From positions 1 to 43,910 of the IMG/VR virus record IMGVR_UViG_3300009176_000042: a stretch of DNA of 43,910 bases; one strand, written 5' to 3'. Positions 25,422-34,972 of the stretch are shown here, piece after piece (position 1 is the stretch's first letter; each line of letters starts with the position of its first letter). This DNA is from a virus. The position numbers and the translations under genes are program-made. Below the pieces are notes generated by a model. It searched no databases and had not been told where the DNA came from. It was given only the letters and a program-made list of their open reading frames with translations.

Positions 25422-28394
25422 ATGGCCTTAGATGAAGCTGGCGTACAACTTATAGCGCAAGGCGTCGCGGCGTATGTCAGCGACATGAACAAGGCCGATC
25501 AGTCAACGACCGGCTTCTATAAGACGTTGGGCAGCAGCGACAAGTCAGCCAGTGCCTTTCAAGAGGTGATGACTGGGGCCCTGCGGCATGTGGGGGCCGC
25601 GCTGGTCGAGTTTGCGGCCCAGGGCGTGAAGGCGATCGGCGGATTCCTGAAGGATTCGGTTGGGCTTGCGGGCGAATTTGAATCCGGCATGCTCAACTTT
25701 CAGGCCGTTGCCGGCAAGGATGTCGACGCCAAAGGGCTAGAACAATTCCGCGATCTGTTTCTGGACATCGGCAAGCGGCTGCCAGTCTCAACCAGCGAAG
25801 TACAGCAGGCTGCGACTGAGATGGTCAAGGGCGGCATCGATCCGGCGATCATCGCTGCCGGGGGACTCGAGCGCAATATCCAATTTGCAGCTGCGGCGAT
25901 GGACGGCGATCTTGTCAAGGCGGCTGAGATCAGTTCTAAGGTGCTCGGGGGCTGGACTGACGCGACGGCGACGGCTGAGCAAAAGACGGCGTTCCTAACC
26001 GAAGCAACCGATCTTATGGCGAAGGCGGCGAATGCCAGCGCGACTGATGTCGAGGGGCTGTCGCGCGGTATTTTTAATGCTCAGGGCATCGCGAAAACGG
26101 CCGGCGTCGGCTTCGGTGATCTGACGACGACCCTCGCATTACTAGCACCGCGATTCGCGTCGTCTTCCGAAGCTGGCAACAGTTTAAAGAACCTGATCGC
26201 CCGACTCCAGCCGACAACGATTCCCGCGCAAGATGCCATGAAGTCGCTGGGGTTGCTCGGGGATGAAATTGGCAACGCCTTCTATGATGCGTCCGGTTCA
26301 TTTGTTGGTTTTGAGAAAGCCAGTCAGTTGTTACAGGATAGTCTTGCAGGGCTCAACGACAAGCAAAAGGCGAGCATCCTTCAGACCATCTTTGGCAACG
26401 ATGCCATGAGCGCGGCGGCGGCGCTGGCGGATGGCGGAGCCACGGCATACAACAACATGGCCAGTGCCATGGGCGAAGCCAACGGCGTCGCTGAGACGGC
26501 TGCACTCAAGCAGGCAGGTTTTGAAACCTCACTAGATAACGCAAAGGGCAGTGTCGAGGCGCTACAGATCACGATCGGATCAGCCCTGCTGCCGATCCTG
26601 GGCGATTTGCTCGACAACTACATTGCGCCGGCAGTCAACACCCTGACTGACTTTGCATCAGCCCTGTTTGGAGATGACGAGGCATTCAATAAACTGTCGC
26701 CGACGATGCAAGGCATCGCAAGCGTTATCGATGTACTTGTCGCTGATGTGCAAGAAATCATTGGAGCCTTCGACGATGCCGGCGGCAGCTCGATCGAGTT
26801 TGCCGAGGCAATCGGGGGCCTGGCTGATGACCTGGGCCTGCCGGGCGATCTGATTCAGGATGTTGTTCGGGGGATTCAGGATCTGGTTGAGTGGTTTAAT
26901 AAGGGCGGCGCGCAGTCGGCGTCGCTTGATAGCGCGATCGTCGACCTAAATGATACCTGGGAGAATGCGATCCGGGTAGTGCAAGATGTCGCCGGGGGTT
27001 ACATGGCGGTTGCCCAGGCGGTGTTGCCGGTCGTTGCGCGATTTATCGACGAGCATGGTACGCAGATTAGCGCGTTCTTTCAGACCGCATGGAACGATAT
27101 TATACAGATCGTGAATCTTGCGCTCGAGGTGTACGATTCAATTGTGCCGCCCATCCTGCATGCCATCGCCGACTTTATTAACGCGCATGGAGAAGAGATA
27201 CAAAAGATATTGACCGGCGCATGGAACATGATCACGTCGATCATTACGGGCGCGCTGGAAACCATAAAAGGCGTGCTGAAGCTGGCCCTTGACCTGATCC
27301 ATGGCGACTGGGACGCGGCATGGAAAGACGTACTCGCCATCGGCAAAGCTCAATGGGACGCAATCGGCGGGGCCTTCAAGGGTTTCCTTGATATCATCGC
27401 GGGCCTCTTCGATACGACGATCGGCGATATTATTAAAACCTGGGAGAACAACTGGAATACGATGGTCGACATCGTGCAGCGGATCGACTGGGGCGATCTG
27501 GGTAACTCGATCGTGCTAGGTATTCGCGCTGGCATCGCGGCCGCGTGGGATAGTCTTGTTGAGTGGTTCGGTAGCAAGGCCGGCGAGCTATACGACTACT
27601 TCATGGAGAAGATCAAAGGCGGCAGCCCGGCCATGGTGTTTGTGCCGATCGGCGAGTCGATCGTGCAAGGCGTGATGCTCGGTGTCAGCGGCACATGGCC
27701 CGAGATGACGAATCTTGTTGGGGGCCTGAGCGCGGATCTGGTGGATGAAATGGAGGGGATCGGCCGGGCGATGAACGATGCCATTGCGGGCGGATTCGGC
27801 GCAACGGCATCGATGGATCGCCAGATGGCGAAAAACCTCGACGACCTGAGCAAGATCGACGACGCCTTTCAGAAGAAGATCGCTACGCAGGACCTGCAGG
27901 CCCTGCTCAAAAAGTCGCAAGATTTATTCCAAGATCCCAAGGCCCAGGCCGATTACTTCAAGATGGCTAGCGCGCATGAGTTTGAATTACTCAAGATACG
28001 GCAGCAGATCGCCGAAGCGACAACCGATGAGGACAAAGATCGGCTCAATCAGCAACTGATCTTAATCAGTCGAGCCCAGGATGCTGAGCTCGATCAGTTC
28101 TACAAAAAACAGCAGGGCGCGACGAGCCCGGCGCAAGATATCGCCAATCAGATCAACGACATCATGAAGGCGCTATCTGGACTCGATCTGACTGACGATC
28201 AGATCAGGATCGTCGACTTGCTCAGCGGCATGTACAATCAGATCGCCAACCCAGCAACCGTGTCGACCCATCCGGCTTACACTGGGCAGACGAGCTACAA
28301 CCAGAGTACCACACTTAACATGCCGATCTATACCAATCAATCGCCCGGCGTGCTGAGCGACAGCATGGCGATAGCGGGGGCTGCACTCCTATGA
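25422..28394 (+). CDS. tape measure protein
   Basis: A 990-residue protein directly after the chaperones. The N-terminal part matches the phage tail tape measure core: SAFQEVMTGALRHVG, FESGMLNFQAVAG, STSEVQQAATEMVKGG, then GNSLKNLIARLQ with a LLDNYIAPAVNTL hinge. Hydrophobic helices follow at about residues 510-710, and the C-terminal region (about 800-940) is coiled-coil. At roughly 0.15 nm per residue, the family rule, the tail would be about 150 nm. The start follows the preceding stop with no gap and the end overlaps the next gene by ATGA. Confidence 0.9.
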   Translation: MALDEAGVQLIAQGVAAYVSDMNKADQSTTGFYKTLGSSDKSASAFQEVMTGALRHVGAALVEFAAQGVKAIGGFLKDSVGLAGEFESGMLNFQAVAGKDVDAKGLEQFRDLFLDIGKRLPVSTSEVQQAATEMVKGGIDPAIIAAGGLERNIQFAAAAMDGDLVKAAEISSKVLGGWTDATATAEQKTAFLTEATDLMAKAANASATDVEGLSRGIFNAQGIAKTAGVGFGDLTTTLALLAPRFASSSEAGNSLKNLIARLQPTTIPAQDAMKSLGLLGDEIGNAFYDASGSFVGFEKASQLLQDSLAGLNDKQKASILQTIFGNDAMSAAAALADGGATAYNNMASAMGEANGVAETAALKQAGFETSLDNAKGSVEALQITIGSALLPILGDLLDNYIAPAVNTLTDFASALFGDDEAFNKLSPTMQGIASVIDVLVADVQEIIGAFDDAGGSSIEFAEAIGGLADDLGLPGDLIQDVVRGIQDLVEWFNKGGAQSASLDSAIVDLNDTWENAIRVVQDVAGGYMAVAQAVLPVVARFIDEHGTQISAFFQTAWNDIIQIVNLALEVYDSIVPPILHAIADFINAHGEEIQKILTGAWNMITSIITGALETIKGVLKLALDLIHGDWDAAWKDVLAIGKAQWDAIGGAFKGFLDIIAGLFDTTIGDIIKTWENNWNTMVDIVQRIDWGDLGNSIVLGIRAGIAAAWDSLVEWFGSKAGELYDYFMEKIKGGSPAMVFVPIGESIVQGVMLGVSGTWPEMTNLVGGLSADLVDEMEGIGRAMNDAIAGGFGATASMDRQMAKNLDDLSKIDDAFQKKIATQDLQALLKKSQDLFQDPKAQADYFKMASAHEFELLKIRQQIAEATTDEDKDRLNQQLILISRAQDAELDQFYKKQQGATSPAQDIANQINDIMKALSGLDLTDDQIRIVDLLSGMYNQIANPATVSTHPAYTGQTSYNQSTTLNMPIYTNQSPGVLSDSMAIAGAALL

Positions 28395-30904
28395 TGCAAA
28401 CGCGCAATTACTTTACACTGCCGCCGATCGTCAACGGCTACCCGCTCGACGACCGGATCTCTGTTGTCGTACCAGTCGCGCGTACGAACCTTGTCATTAA
28501 TCCCAGCTTCGAAACCAACACCACATCATGGACGGCGATCGGCGGCAGTATCGCGCGCTCGACGAGCTTTCAGTATCATGGAGCCTACAGCCTGGCTGTG
28601 ACGCCAACAGCGGCGACGACCGACGGCGTGCGCTATGATACCGTGTCGCTCGTCAGCGGCACCGCATACGCCTATTCGTGCAAAGTTCTGGGCATCGCCG
28701 GCAAGTCCTACAAGATCGCGCTTGAGACGACGGCCGGCGTCGAGCTCGCCTCGATCACGTTTGTCGCCTCGGGCCGATGGCAGTGGGTCTATGGCTATTA
28801 CACTGAGAGCTCGACGACGACTCGGCGCCTGACGCTGCGCAAGGCGGGCGGTACTGAGCTATCGATCTTTTATATCGACGGGGCCCAGGTCGAGGCGCTA
28901 GCGGCAGGCGAAACCGTATCGACCTACCTCGACGGCAGTCAGCAGGGGCTGCTACCGAATCAGAATCCAGTCGCGTACTATTGGAATGGCACGCCGCACG
29001 CATCCACAAGCGTGCGCAGCGCGCTCACACGCGCGGGGGGCATGGTGGTATCATTTCGCTACTTTGGCTTCTTCCTGACTGCTCTAATCGGCCTGGGCTT
29101 GGCCCCACCGCAAAACGTCGCAACCGAATACGCGCGGATCGACGGTGGATACGACGATTATACCCGCAAGCCAACGCGACAGTTTACAATTACAGGCAAC
29201 TTCGAAAGTCGCGCCGAGTACCTATCGCTCAGGCAACAGCGCGGCGGGCTGTCGCGCTTGCTCGATCGCGATCTTGTTGCGCAGGATCAGCGACTGGTGC
29301 TGATGCGTGATGTCGTCGACGAGTGCGGCGCGATCGGCGCCTCGACCTGTCGCCTGCTGGGCAAGTACCAGGGCGGCTTAGAGGGCTCAACTGATAACCA
29401 TATTGCATCAGTCGCGCCAATTACGTTTACCCAGTATCTGGGGGTTGTGCTGAGCGATGGCGAGTCGGGCGGCGCGCTCGACGTGCAAGATAGCATCGCA
29501 AACGCTGACTACTTCATGAAGCGCAGCCCGGCCGGGGCATGGAGTGTGCCGGGCGGCGGCACTGGCGCAGTTGTCAGAATGCTGCAAGCCCCAGACGGAT
29601 CGATCTATATCGCGGGCAACTTCGCAAACTGGGGCGGCAACGCATCAGCTGATAACATCGTGAAGTATGATCCGACGACCGGGTTGTATAGCGCTTGCTC
29701 GACCGGCACGAATGGAGAGGTCGACACGCTTGCGGTGCTGCCGGACGGAAAGATTGTGTTGGGCGGCGCGTTTACCCTCGCCGGGGGCGTAGCGAATACG
29801 GCGCGGATCGCGGTCTATGATCCGGTTGCGAATACGTTCGCGGCGCTCGGCACAGGCGCAAGCACGAACAGTGTACTCGCATTAGCGGTCGACTCGACCG
29901 GCAACATCTATGCGGGCGGGTCGTTCGGGGCCATGGGCGGCGTCGCGAATACACTCCGGCTTGCGAAGTGGACTGGCGCGGCATGGACGGCGCTCTCAAC
30001 TGGGGCAGATGGCGAGGTCGACGCGATTGTGATCGGCATCGATCGCAACGTGTATATAACTGGACAGTTTACCAATCTAGGCGCGGTGGCGGCGCTTCAG
30101 ATCGGCTATTGGAATACGACATCGCTCGCATTCGTGGCCATGGGAACCGGACTCAACTCGACCGGCGGCAGGGCCCTGGCAGTCGGCCCCAACGGGCTGA
30201 TCTATGTCGGCGGTATTTTTACCAGCGCGGGCGGCGTCAGCGGTACCGGGCATGTTGCCCAGTGGAATGGTGTTACCTTTCAGGGGCTGGGCGGCGGGCT
30301 GAATGGCGACGTTGTGAGCCTGAGCGCGGGGCCAAACGGCATTCTGCTTGCGGCTGGGCAGTTTACTGGCGTAACGGGCGGCGCGACGTTTCCTGATGGC
30401 GCAGCGGCATGGAATGGCGCAGCCTGGACAACGATCGGCGTCGACACGCCAGCTATCAGCGGTCGCATTACGAGCGTGCTGCTTACGTCTGACAACTCCA
30501 TGTACATGGCCTATAACGGCACCGGCACCGCGACATCAGAAGGCGTTGTGACGATTACGAACCCAGGCACCGCGCGATCGTATCCGACGATCATTCTCAA
30601 CGGGCCCACCTCGGGCACGTCGCGTATATGGTCACTGATCAACTACACAACCAACAAGTCGATCTATCTGAATCTGACGCTCAACGCGGGCGAGGTGGCG
30701 ACACTGATCTTTACGCCGGATAACCTATCGTTTACAACGACCTTTCAGGTCAACGTGGCCAGCGCGATCCTCCCTGGCAGTAACACGGCTGAATTTTACC
30801 TGAATCCTGGGGCGAATAGCTTTGCGACGTTTGCGGCAGTGTCGACGGTCGTCGGGGCGATCTATGATCGGCCGGCGTATCTTAGTTTAGACGACGTGCC
30901 TTAG
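28391..30904 (+). CDS. distal tail (Dit-like) protein with inserted carbohydrate-binding and propeller domains
   Basis: An 837-residue protein after the tape measure, the usual Dit position. An inserted domain from about residue 35 to 190 starts TNLVINPSFETNTTSW, a carbohydrate-binding-module-like beta-sandwich often seen in tail proteins. Residues about 240-370 and the last about 110 (PTIILNGPTSG, SIYLNLTLNAGEVATL) look like the split siphovirus tail-component core. Between them (about 385-700) lies a propeller of repeats of the form DGSIYIAGNF, DGKIVLGGAF, TGNIYAGGSF, NGLIYVGGIF and NGILLAAGQF. The protein is likely the tail-tip hub and also a receptor-binding platform. Confidence 0.7.
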   Translation: MMQTRNYFTLPPIVNGYPLDDRISVVVPVARTNLVINPSFETNTTSWTAIGGSIARSTSFQYHGAYSLAVTPTAATTDGVRYDTVSLVSGTAYAYSCKVLGIAGKSYKIALETTAGVELASITFVASGRWQWVYGYYTESSTTTRRLTLRKAGGTELSIFYIDGAQVEALAAGETVSTYLDGSQQGLLPNQNPVAYYWNGTPHASTSVRSALTRAGGMVVSFRYFGFFLTALIGLGLAPPQNVATEYARIDGGYDDYTRKPTRQFTITGNFESRAEYLSLRQQRGGLSRLLDRDLVAQDQRLVLMRDVVDECGAIGASTCRLLGKYQGGLEGSTDNHIASVAPITFTQYLGVVLSDGESGGALDVQDSIANADYFMKRSPAGAWSVPGGGTGAVVRMLQAPDGSIYIAGNFANWGGNASADNIVKYDPTTGLYSACSTGTNGEVDTLAVLPDGKIVLGGAFTLAGGVANTARIAVYDPVANTFAALGTGASTNSVLALAVDSTGNIYAGGSFGAMGGVANTLRLAKWTGAAWTALSTGADGEVDAIVIGIDRNVYITGQFTNLGAVAALQIGYWNTTSLAFVAMGTGLNSTGGRALAVGPNGLIYVGGIFTSAGGVSGTGHVAQWNGVTFQGLGGGLNGDVVSLSAGPNGILLAAGQFTGVTGGATFPDGAAAWNGAAWTTIGVDTPAISGRITSVLLTSDNSMYMAYNGTGTATSEGVVTITNPGTARSYPTIILNGPTSGTSRIWSLINYTTNKSIYLNLTLNAGEVATLIFTPDNLSFTTTFQVNVASAILPGSNTAEFYLNPGANSFATFAAVSTVVGAIYDRPAYLSLDDVP

Positions 30905-32053
30905 ATGGCAGTATTTACGACCTTACGATTCGGCGATCCGTTTGGCGTGCCGCTGGTCGAGTGCGCAACCTACGGCACGCCGGGCGGCCCTGGTACTGCG
31001 ACGGTGCCGCTCGACGTGACGCTGAACTGTAGCCCCGGCGCGATCGGTGTCCTTGAGACGACGCTGCCCAGCAGCTTCAATACATCGTTTCTCGTCGAAG
31101 ATGGGCGGATCGGCGTGTGGCGCGCGATCAACGGCCGGCCGCCATACCTCGACAATGGCGCGATTTACCAGATCCGGTACATTGACTACGGGCCAACCTC
31201 GATCTTTGTGCGGGCCTACCATGCGACAAACCTACTCGACCGGCGGATCATCGCCTATGCGGCAGGCTCAACCTACACGACGAAGGCGGCGACATTCGCC
31301 GACGATCAGATCAAGGCGTTTGTCAATGAGAATATGCTGGCTGGCATCGTCGGGGCCGATCGTGATGGGGTTGAGACGTACGCCGATGTGTCAGCATACC
31401 TGACAAAGCAGGTTAACCTGGGCCTGGGGTCGAGCATCGCAAAGAGCGCGGCCCGGCGCAACCTGCTGGACGTGTGCACCGATCTGGCCCAGGCGTCGGC
31501 AACGGCCGGCGTCTACCTGACGTTTGAGATATTCGCGCCAACCGAGTCAACCTTAGAGCTTAGAACCTACGCGACACAGCGCGGCGTCGATCGGCGGGTC
31601 GGGACTGCTAACCCGGTGATCCTGTCGAGCTCGCGCGGCAACTTGACGAATGCTCATTTAGTCGTCGACTATACCGAAGCCGCTAATTTTATCGTCGCTG
31701 GAGGGCAGGGCGAAGAGGCCGATCGACTGATCGGGACTGCCTTCGATGCGACGCGCGCAAGCGTCAGCCCGTTTGGTCGGATTGAGAAATTCCGCGACGC
31801 GACGAATGTCGCTGCTCAGGCAGCGGTCGACGATGAGGCAGATAGCAGCCTGCGCGCGGCGCGGCCGCTGATCCTGTTTACGGGCGAATTGGTCGAGACG
31901 CCTGCACTTACCAGAGGCATAGACTTTGATCTAGGCGACATTGTGACAGCTGAGCAAGGCGCTATGCAGTTTGATGTCAGGCTCGACCTGATTCGCGAAA
32001 CGATCAACGGCAGCGGGCGGCGCGTGGCGTGCGGGCTCAGGAGCGTGACATGA
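30905..32053 (+). CDS. ReqiPepy6 Gp37-like tail-tip protein
   Basis: A 382-residue protein of the Siphovirus ReqiPepy6 Gp37-like family, tail-associated proteins of the Tal group. Supporting segments include RIGVWRAINGRPPYLDNG, VRAYHATNLLDRRIIAY, and a C-terminal DFDLGDIVTAEQGAMQFDVRL typical of such baseplate proteins. It directly follows the Dit-like gene and precedes the fibre genes, as expected. No peptidase motif is visible, so tail lysin activity is not supported. Confidence 0.7.
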   Translation: MAVFTTLRFGDPFGVPLVECATYGTPGGPGTATVPLDVTLNCSPGAIGVLETTLPSSFNTSFLVEDGRIGVWRAINGRPPYLDNGAIYQIRYIDYGPTSIFVRAYHATNLLDRRIIAYAAGSTYTTKAATFADDQIKAFVNENMLAGIVGADRDGVETYADVSAYLTKQVNLGLGSSIAKSAARRNLLDVCTDLAQASATAGVYLTFEIFAPTESTLELRTYATQRGVDRRVGTANPVILSSSRGNLTNAHLVVDYTEAANFIVAGGQGEEADRLIGTAFDATRASVSPFGRIEKFRDATNVAAQAAVDDEADSSLRAARPLILFTGELVETPALTRGIDFDLGDIVTAEQGAMQFDVRLDLIRETINGSGRRVACGLRSVT

Positions 32054-32571
32054 GCGATCAGAATGACATGCTCAAGCTGCTCTATGAGAACAATCAGCGG
32101 CTGAAGCAGACCGAGACTCGCGAGGTGCCGGGCAATGTGCCGGGCTTCACATCGTTTTATGATACTGGCAACTTTGTGCCGACATGGGTTGGTACAACGA
32201 TCGCCGGGACATTTACTTACACTGCGAATACAAGCGTCGTTGAGTGGTCAAGAATCGGCAACCGACTATTCTACAACGGGCGGATCGCTATCGACGCGAT
32301 CACCGTTGCACCAACAGGAAACTTGACAATCGCCGGGTGGCCCTATCCGGGCGTGTCAAACGCGACTATGTCGATTGCAGGGGGCGGGGCTATGATTGTA
32401 TGGACGCTCAATATAGCGGCAACATATACATATGTTGCATTACAGGCAACCAATGGGAGCAGTGCACTGGGTGTTGTGCGATCAGGCGATAACGTTGCAC
32501 CGGCGACGGTGCTTGGAGGTGAATTAATCGCTGGCGGATGTTGGTTCGAGGGCAACTATCGCATTGGCTAA
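32050..32571 (+). CDS. short tail fibre/spike protein
   Basis: Start chosen at the ATG overlapping the previous stop (ATGA at 32050-32053); 173 residues. A short N-terminal coiled coil (LKLLYENNQRLKQTE) may bind the tail tip. FVPTWVGTTIAGTFTYT and VEWSRIGNRLFYNGRI form a motif seen in tail fibre and neck-appendage tips of many phages. The C-terminal domain is Gly/Thr/Ala-rich beta structure. Likely a receptor-binding tip. Confidence 0.65.
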   Translation: MSDQNDMLKLLYENNQRLKQTETREVPGNVPGFTSFYDTGNFVPTWVGTTIAGTFTYTANTSVVEWSRIGNRLFYNGRIAIDAITVAPTGNLTIAGWPYPGVSNATMSIAGGGAMIVWTLNIAATYTYVALQATNGSSALGVVRSGDNVAPATVLGGELIAGGCWFEGNYRIG

Positions 32572-32587
32572 AAAGAAGGACAAGAGC

Positions 32588-32878
32588 ATGGCAGTCGATC
32601 AAGTTGAGAAGCGCCGCAAAGTAGCACGCGACGCGACAGGCTTTGCACCGAATCTTATGGAGGCATTGTACAGCCTCGACGCGCTCAGGGCTCGACGCGA
32701 CAGCGGCGGCCCAGGTGGGACTCCGCTTGCGTTCGTTGATTCAGACTTCACTGGACAAACGGGACTGACGCATGTCGACAAGGCGACGATCGACGCCATG
32801 TTTGCGGCTATACCAACGTTGCTCGCAGCCTTCAAAAATCAAGGCTTCGACAAGGTTTTTGAATCGATGAGGCCCTAG
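32588..32878 (+). CDS. unknown tail-region protein, 96 aa
   Basis: Start at 32588 is chosen for the AAGGA ribosome binding site just upstream; a TTG at 32564 in the same frame would add eight Lys-rich residues. The product is basic at the N-terminus, has a Gly-rich centre (SGGPGGTPLAFVDSDFTG) and a helical C-terminus. The FVDSDFTG.TGL.HVDK pattern is reminiscent of short structural proteins near fibre genes, but I do not recognise a function. Confidence 0.5.
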   Translation: MAVDQVEKRRKVARDATGFAPNLMEALYSLDALRARRDSGGPGGTPLAFVDSDFTGQTGLTHVDKATIDAMFAAIPTLLAAFKNQGFDKVFESMRP

Positions 32879-32880
32879 CC

Positions 32881-33573
32881 ATGGCACTATTCACCCCACT
32901 GATGAACTATGCAGGCTATGAGCATGTCCTGAATGCCATGCCGACGTTCTATCATCCCAACGGCAACATCTACGGGATCGCCATCGCAAAGAAGGGCGGC
33001 ACCTCGCAGGATCTGCAAGTGTTTCGTGTCAGGCCCGGCAGCCTGAGCAGAGAACTGGTACACACATTTCGCGGCGGCGGCGTCGACGCCGTATCTCAAA
33101 TCGCCGCCGGGGGCTGTATCATTCGGCAGGATGGCAGTCTTTGGGCCTGGGCATCAGCGGTGCCGCAACAGTCGCCGACGATTACAAAAACCGGCTTCGT
33201 CGGCGGATACTGGGAACCGCTTCCAGGCGTCGACGATCCGTGGGCGCCCGGCGGCATTACGCTGCTGCCGAGCGTTCGGACGAATCCGGCATGGGAGACT
33301 CGCAGTCTGACAGCTGGCGTCATGCTCGACATACCGGCGACGTTTGGCGTACCGGTTGCCAATTCCTATCTCGTGCGACTGACGATGAATGCGCCGATCG
33401 CCAACGTACGCGCAAGGTGCGGCACGACGGCGACGCCGTTTTTCTTCACGGTCAATTCGCAGGTTGCTGGGGTTGACAACATGGATCAGGGCTGGGTGCC
33501 GGGGCCGCTGTGCTACGTCAGTCCGGCGCAGGGGACTCCGGTGATTTGGCTTCAGATCGTGGGCTATGCTTAG
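32881..33573 (+). CDS. putative tail fibre-associated beta-rich protein
   Basis: A 230-residue protein closing the plus-strand structural operon. Composition is beta-rich with GTSQDLQVFRVRPGSL, GGCIIRQDGSLWAWASA and a C-terminal TPVIWLQIVGYA strand. It has the look of a minor fibre or receptor-binding component, but no family is recognised. Its TAG (33571-33573) overlaps the stop codon of the convergent minus-strand gene, and no plus-strand terminator is visible just after it. Confidence 0.55.
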   Translation: MALFTPLMNYAGYEHVLNAMPTFYHPNGNIYGIAIAKKGGTSQDLQVFRVRPGSLSRELVHTFRGGGVDAVSQIAAGGCIIRQDGSLWAWASAVPQQSPTITKTGFVGGYWEPLPGVDDPWAPGGITLLPSVRTNPAWETRSLTAGVMLDIPATFGVPVANSYLVRLTMNAPIANVRARCGTTATPFFFTVNSQVAGVDNMDQGWVPGPLCYVSPAQGTPVIWLQIVGYA

Positions 33574-33890
33574 GCAACCTTCCGATCTCTGATCGCCTTC
33601 TGTCGCGCGCGATCGATCTCTTCAGCCTCGGTTGCGGCGGCCCGGCCGCGCCATCCCAGCAGATAGAACCAGGCCCCGCCAAAGAACAGCATAAACAGCA
33701 GGCCCAGCGCCGCACTACCCCAGAAGCCATGCCAGTCCAGATCGAGGCTGAGCGGGGCTATGAGCGCCGTTATGCGAAAAGCTATCCCAATGCTCAGGAT
33801 AAACAGCGCCGCACGCCAGAGCGCCGCCAGTGGCTTTAGGAGCCATCTAGCGGCGATGATGCCGACGATGAATGTTATCAAGTAGAGCAT
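33570..33890 (-). CDS. small membrane protein, 106 aa
   Basis: Hydrophobic segments at about residues 2-16, 25-45 and 57-80 and a basic C-terminal tail (DRARQKAIRDRK) give a three-helix membrane protein. It is the last gene of the minus-strand operon, and its ATG is adjacent to the previous stop. Size and shape would suit a holin or a small envelope protein, but no family evidence exists. Its stop overlaps that of the last plus-strand gene. Confidence 0.55.
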   Translation of the reverse strand: MLYLITFIVGIIAARWLLKPLAALWRAALFILSIGIAFRITALIAPLSLDLDWHGFWGSAALGLLFMLFFGGAWFYLLGWRGRAAATEAEEIDRARQKAIRDRKVA

Positions 33891-34282
33891 TACGGGCCTT
33901 CCTTCAACAGTCTTTCGCGCTCAGCGTCGATCTTTGCTTGATAGTCTTTACGCAGTCGCCAACCATGGCCGGTCGACCAATAGACAAGCTGCAGGCGGCG
34001 GCGCTCCTTGACGATCAGCGCATAGTATGCGGCCCGCTTGCGTTCGGCTTGGTATTCGGGATTCGGGTAGTCTTTTTTGCGATACGATGGCACGCCGTTA
34101 TAAACGAAGATCGGCAACCGATCAGTATCGTCGACGCTGATCGTACGTCGCGCCGGATAATAGCCGCTCAGCAGGTAGGCACCTCGACACTTCGGGTTAT
34201 AGCTGGCATTGTAGGCGCGATCTTCAAGCCAGTCGCACAGCGCTTGCCAGTCGTCGAGGCGCTTCAGCGGATCAGTTTCCAT
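33890..34282 (-). CDS. unknown Tyr/Arg-rich protein, 130 aa
   Basis: The start is set at the ATG at 34282, which has GGGAG eight bases upstream on this strand; a TTG at 34297 is the alternative. The product is soluble, highly charged and rich in Tyr and Arg (DWLEDRAYNASYNPKCRG, PSYRKKDYPNPEYQAERKR). A Trp/Gly segment (STGHGWRLRKDYQAKI) follows, and the C-terminus is helical. No family recognised; it may bind nucleic acid, given its charge. Confidence 0.55.
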   Translation of the reverse strand: METDPLKRLDDWQALCDWLEDRAYNASYNPKCRGAYLLSGYYPARRTISVDDTDRLPIFVYNGVPSYRKKDYPNPEYQAERKRAAYYALIVKERRRLQLVYWSTGHGWRLRKDYQAKIDAERERLLKEGP

Positions 34283-34970
34283 CGCCGTCACTCCCAAACA
34301 TGGCCGGGTTGCGGCTGGCTTCGCTCAGGATCTTCAGTGCAGCTTGCCGACTGTCGAGGATCGCGATGGTGCCGGCGGCGCGCGGCCCTCGACCGCTGAT
34401 CACGCCTGCTCGGGCGCAAAGGTCGAGAAACCCGGCCGCGCCATCCTGAGTCATGTCGACGAGCTTAAACGCACGATGGCCAATATTCAGTTGCATCGGG
34501 CCTTTGGTTAGACGCTCGATCGACAACGACCGGGGCTGCTCTAAGATCAGCCAGAGGGCTGCCAGCGCCACATGGCGCATGTCGCGCTCAGTGTAGCTCC
34601 ATTCGCTCATTTGCTGAGCGGTGATCATACCGTCACTACTCTGGTACTTGTCGAGCTCAGCACTGTGCCACGCATAGACCATCGCATGATACTGCTTAAT
34701 AGCGTCAGGGATATCGGCTGACAGGGGCCAGAAGAAACGAGCCCCAGCTAAGACGAGCAAGCCCCCGAAGACTGCGCTGATCAGTTGCAAGCCGGTCGAC
34801 AGCGGCATGGCCCAGTAGACAAACAGCGCGCCAACGCCGATCGGCAGCAGGCTGATCATCGTCAGCCCGAAGAGCGGTGCAAGCGTTGCAAAGCTGGGCC
34901 GCAGACTGTTATAGTCGAGCGGGCCATGCGCCGGGCTGCTGATCGTTGTTGTCGTCCGTCCTGAGAACAT
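34272..34970 (-). CDS. two-helix membrane protein with cytoplasmic domain, 232 aa
   Basis: Start chosen at the ATG at 34970, two bases after the preceding stop. Two adjacent hydrophobic segments at about residues 33-54 and 61-83 are followed by a soluble domain of about 150 residues. That domain contains YTERDMRHVALAALWLI, SLSIERLTKGPMQL and a LCARAGVISGRGPRAAG segment resembling an FtsK gamma- or winged-helix-type loop. The Asp/Gly-rich end overlaps the next gene. Function is unknown; a membrane-tethered regulatory or DNA-binding role is conceivable but weakly supported. Confidence 0.5.
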   Translation of the reverse strand: MFSGRTTTTISSPAHGPLDYNSLRPSFATLAPLFGLTMISLLPIGVGALFVYWAMPLSTGLQLISAVFGGLLVLAGARFFWPLSADIPDAIKQYHAMVYAWHSAELDKYQSSDGMITAQQMSEWSYTERDMRHVALAALWLILEQPRSLSIERLTKGPMQLNIGHRAFKLVDMTQDGAAGFLDLCARAGVISGRGPRAAGTIAILDSRQAALKILSEASRNPAMFGSDGDGN

Positions 34971-34972
34971 GG

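Noticed and set aside
33571-33640. Intrinsic terminator for the plus-strand structural operon
   Set aside because: No stem followed by a T-run is visible after the last structural gene; the nearest plus-oriented terminator is at 36168-36214.
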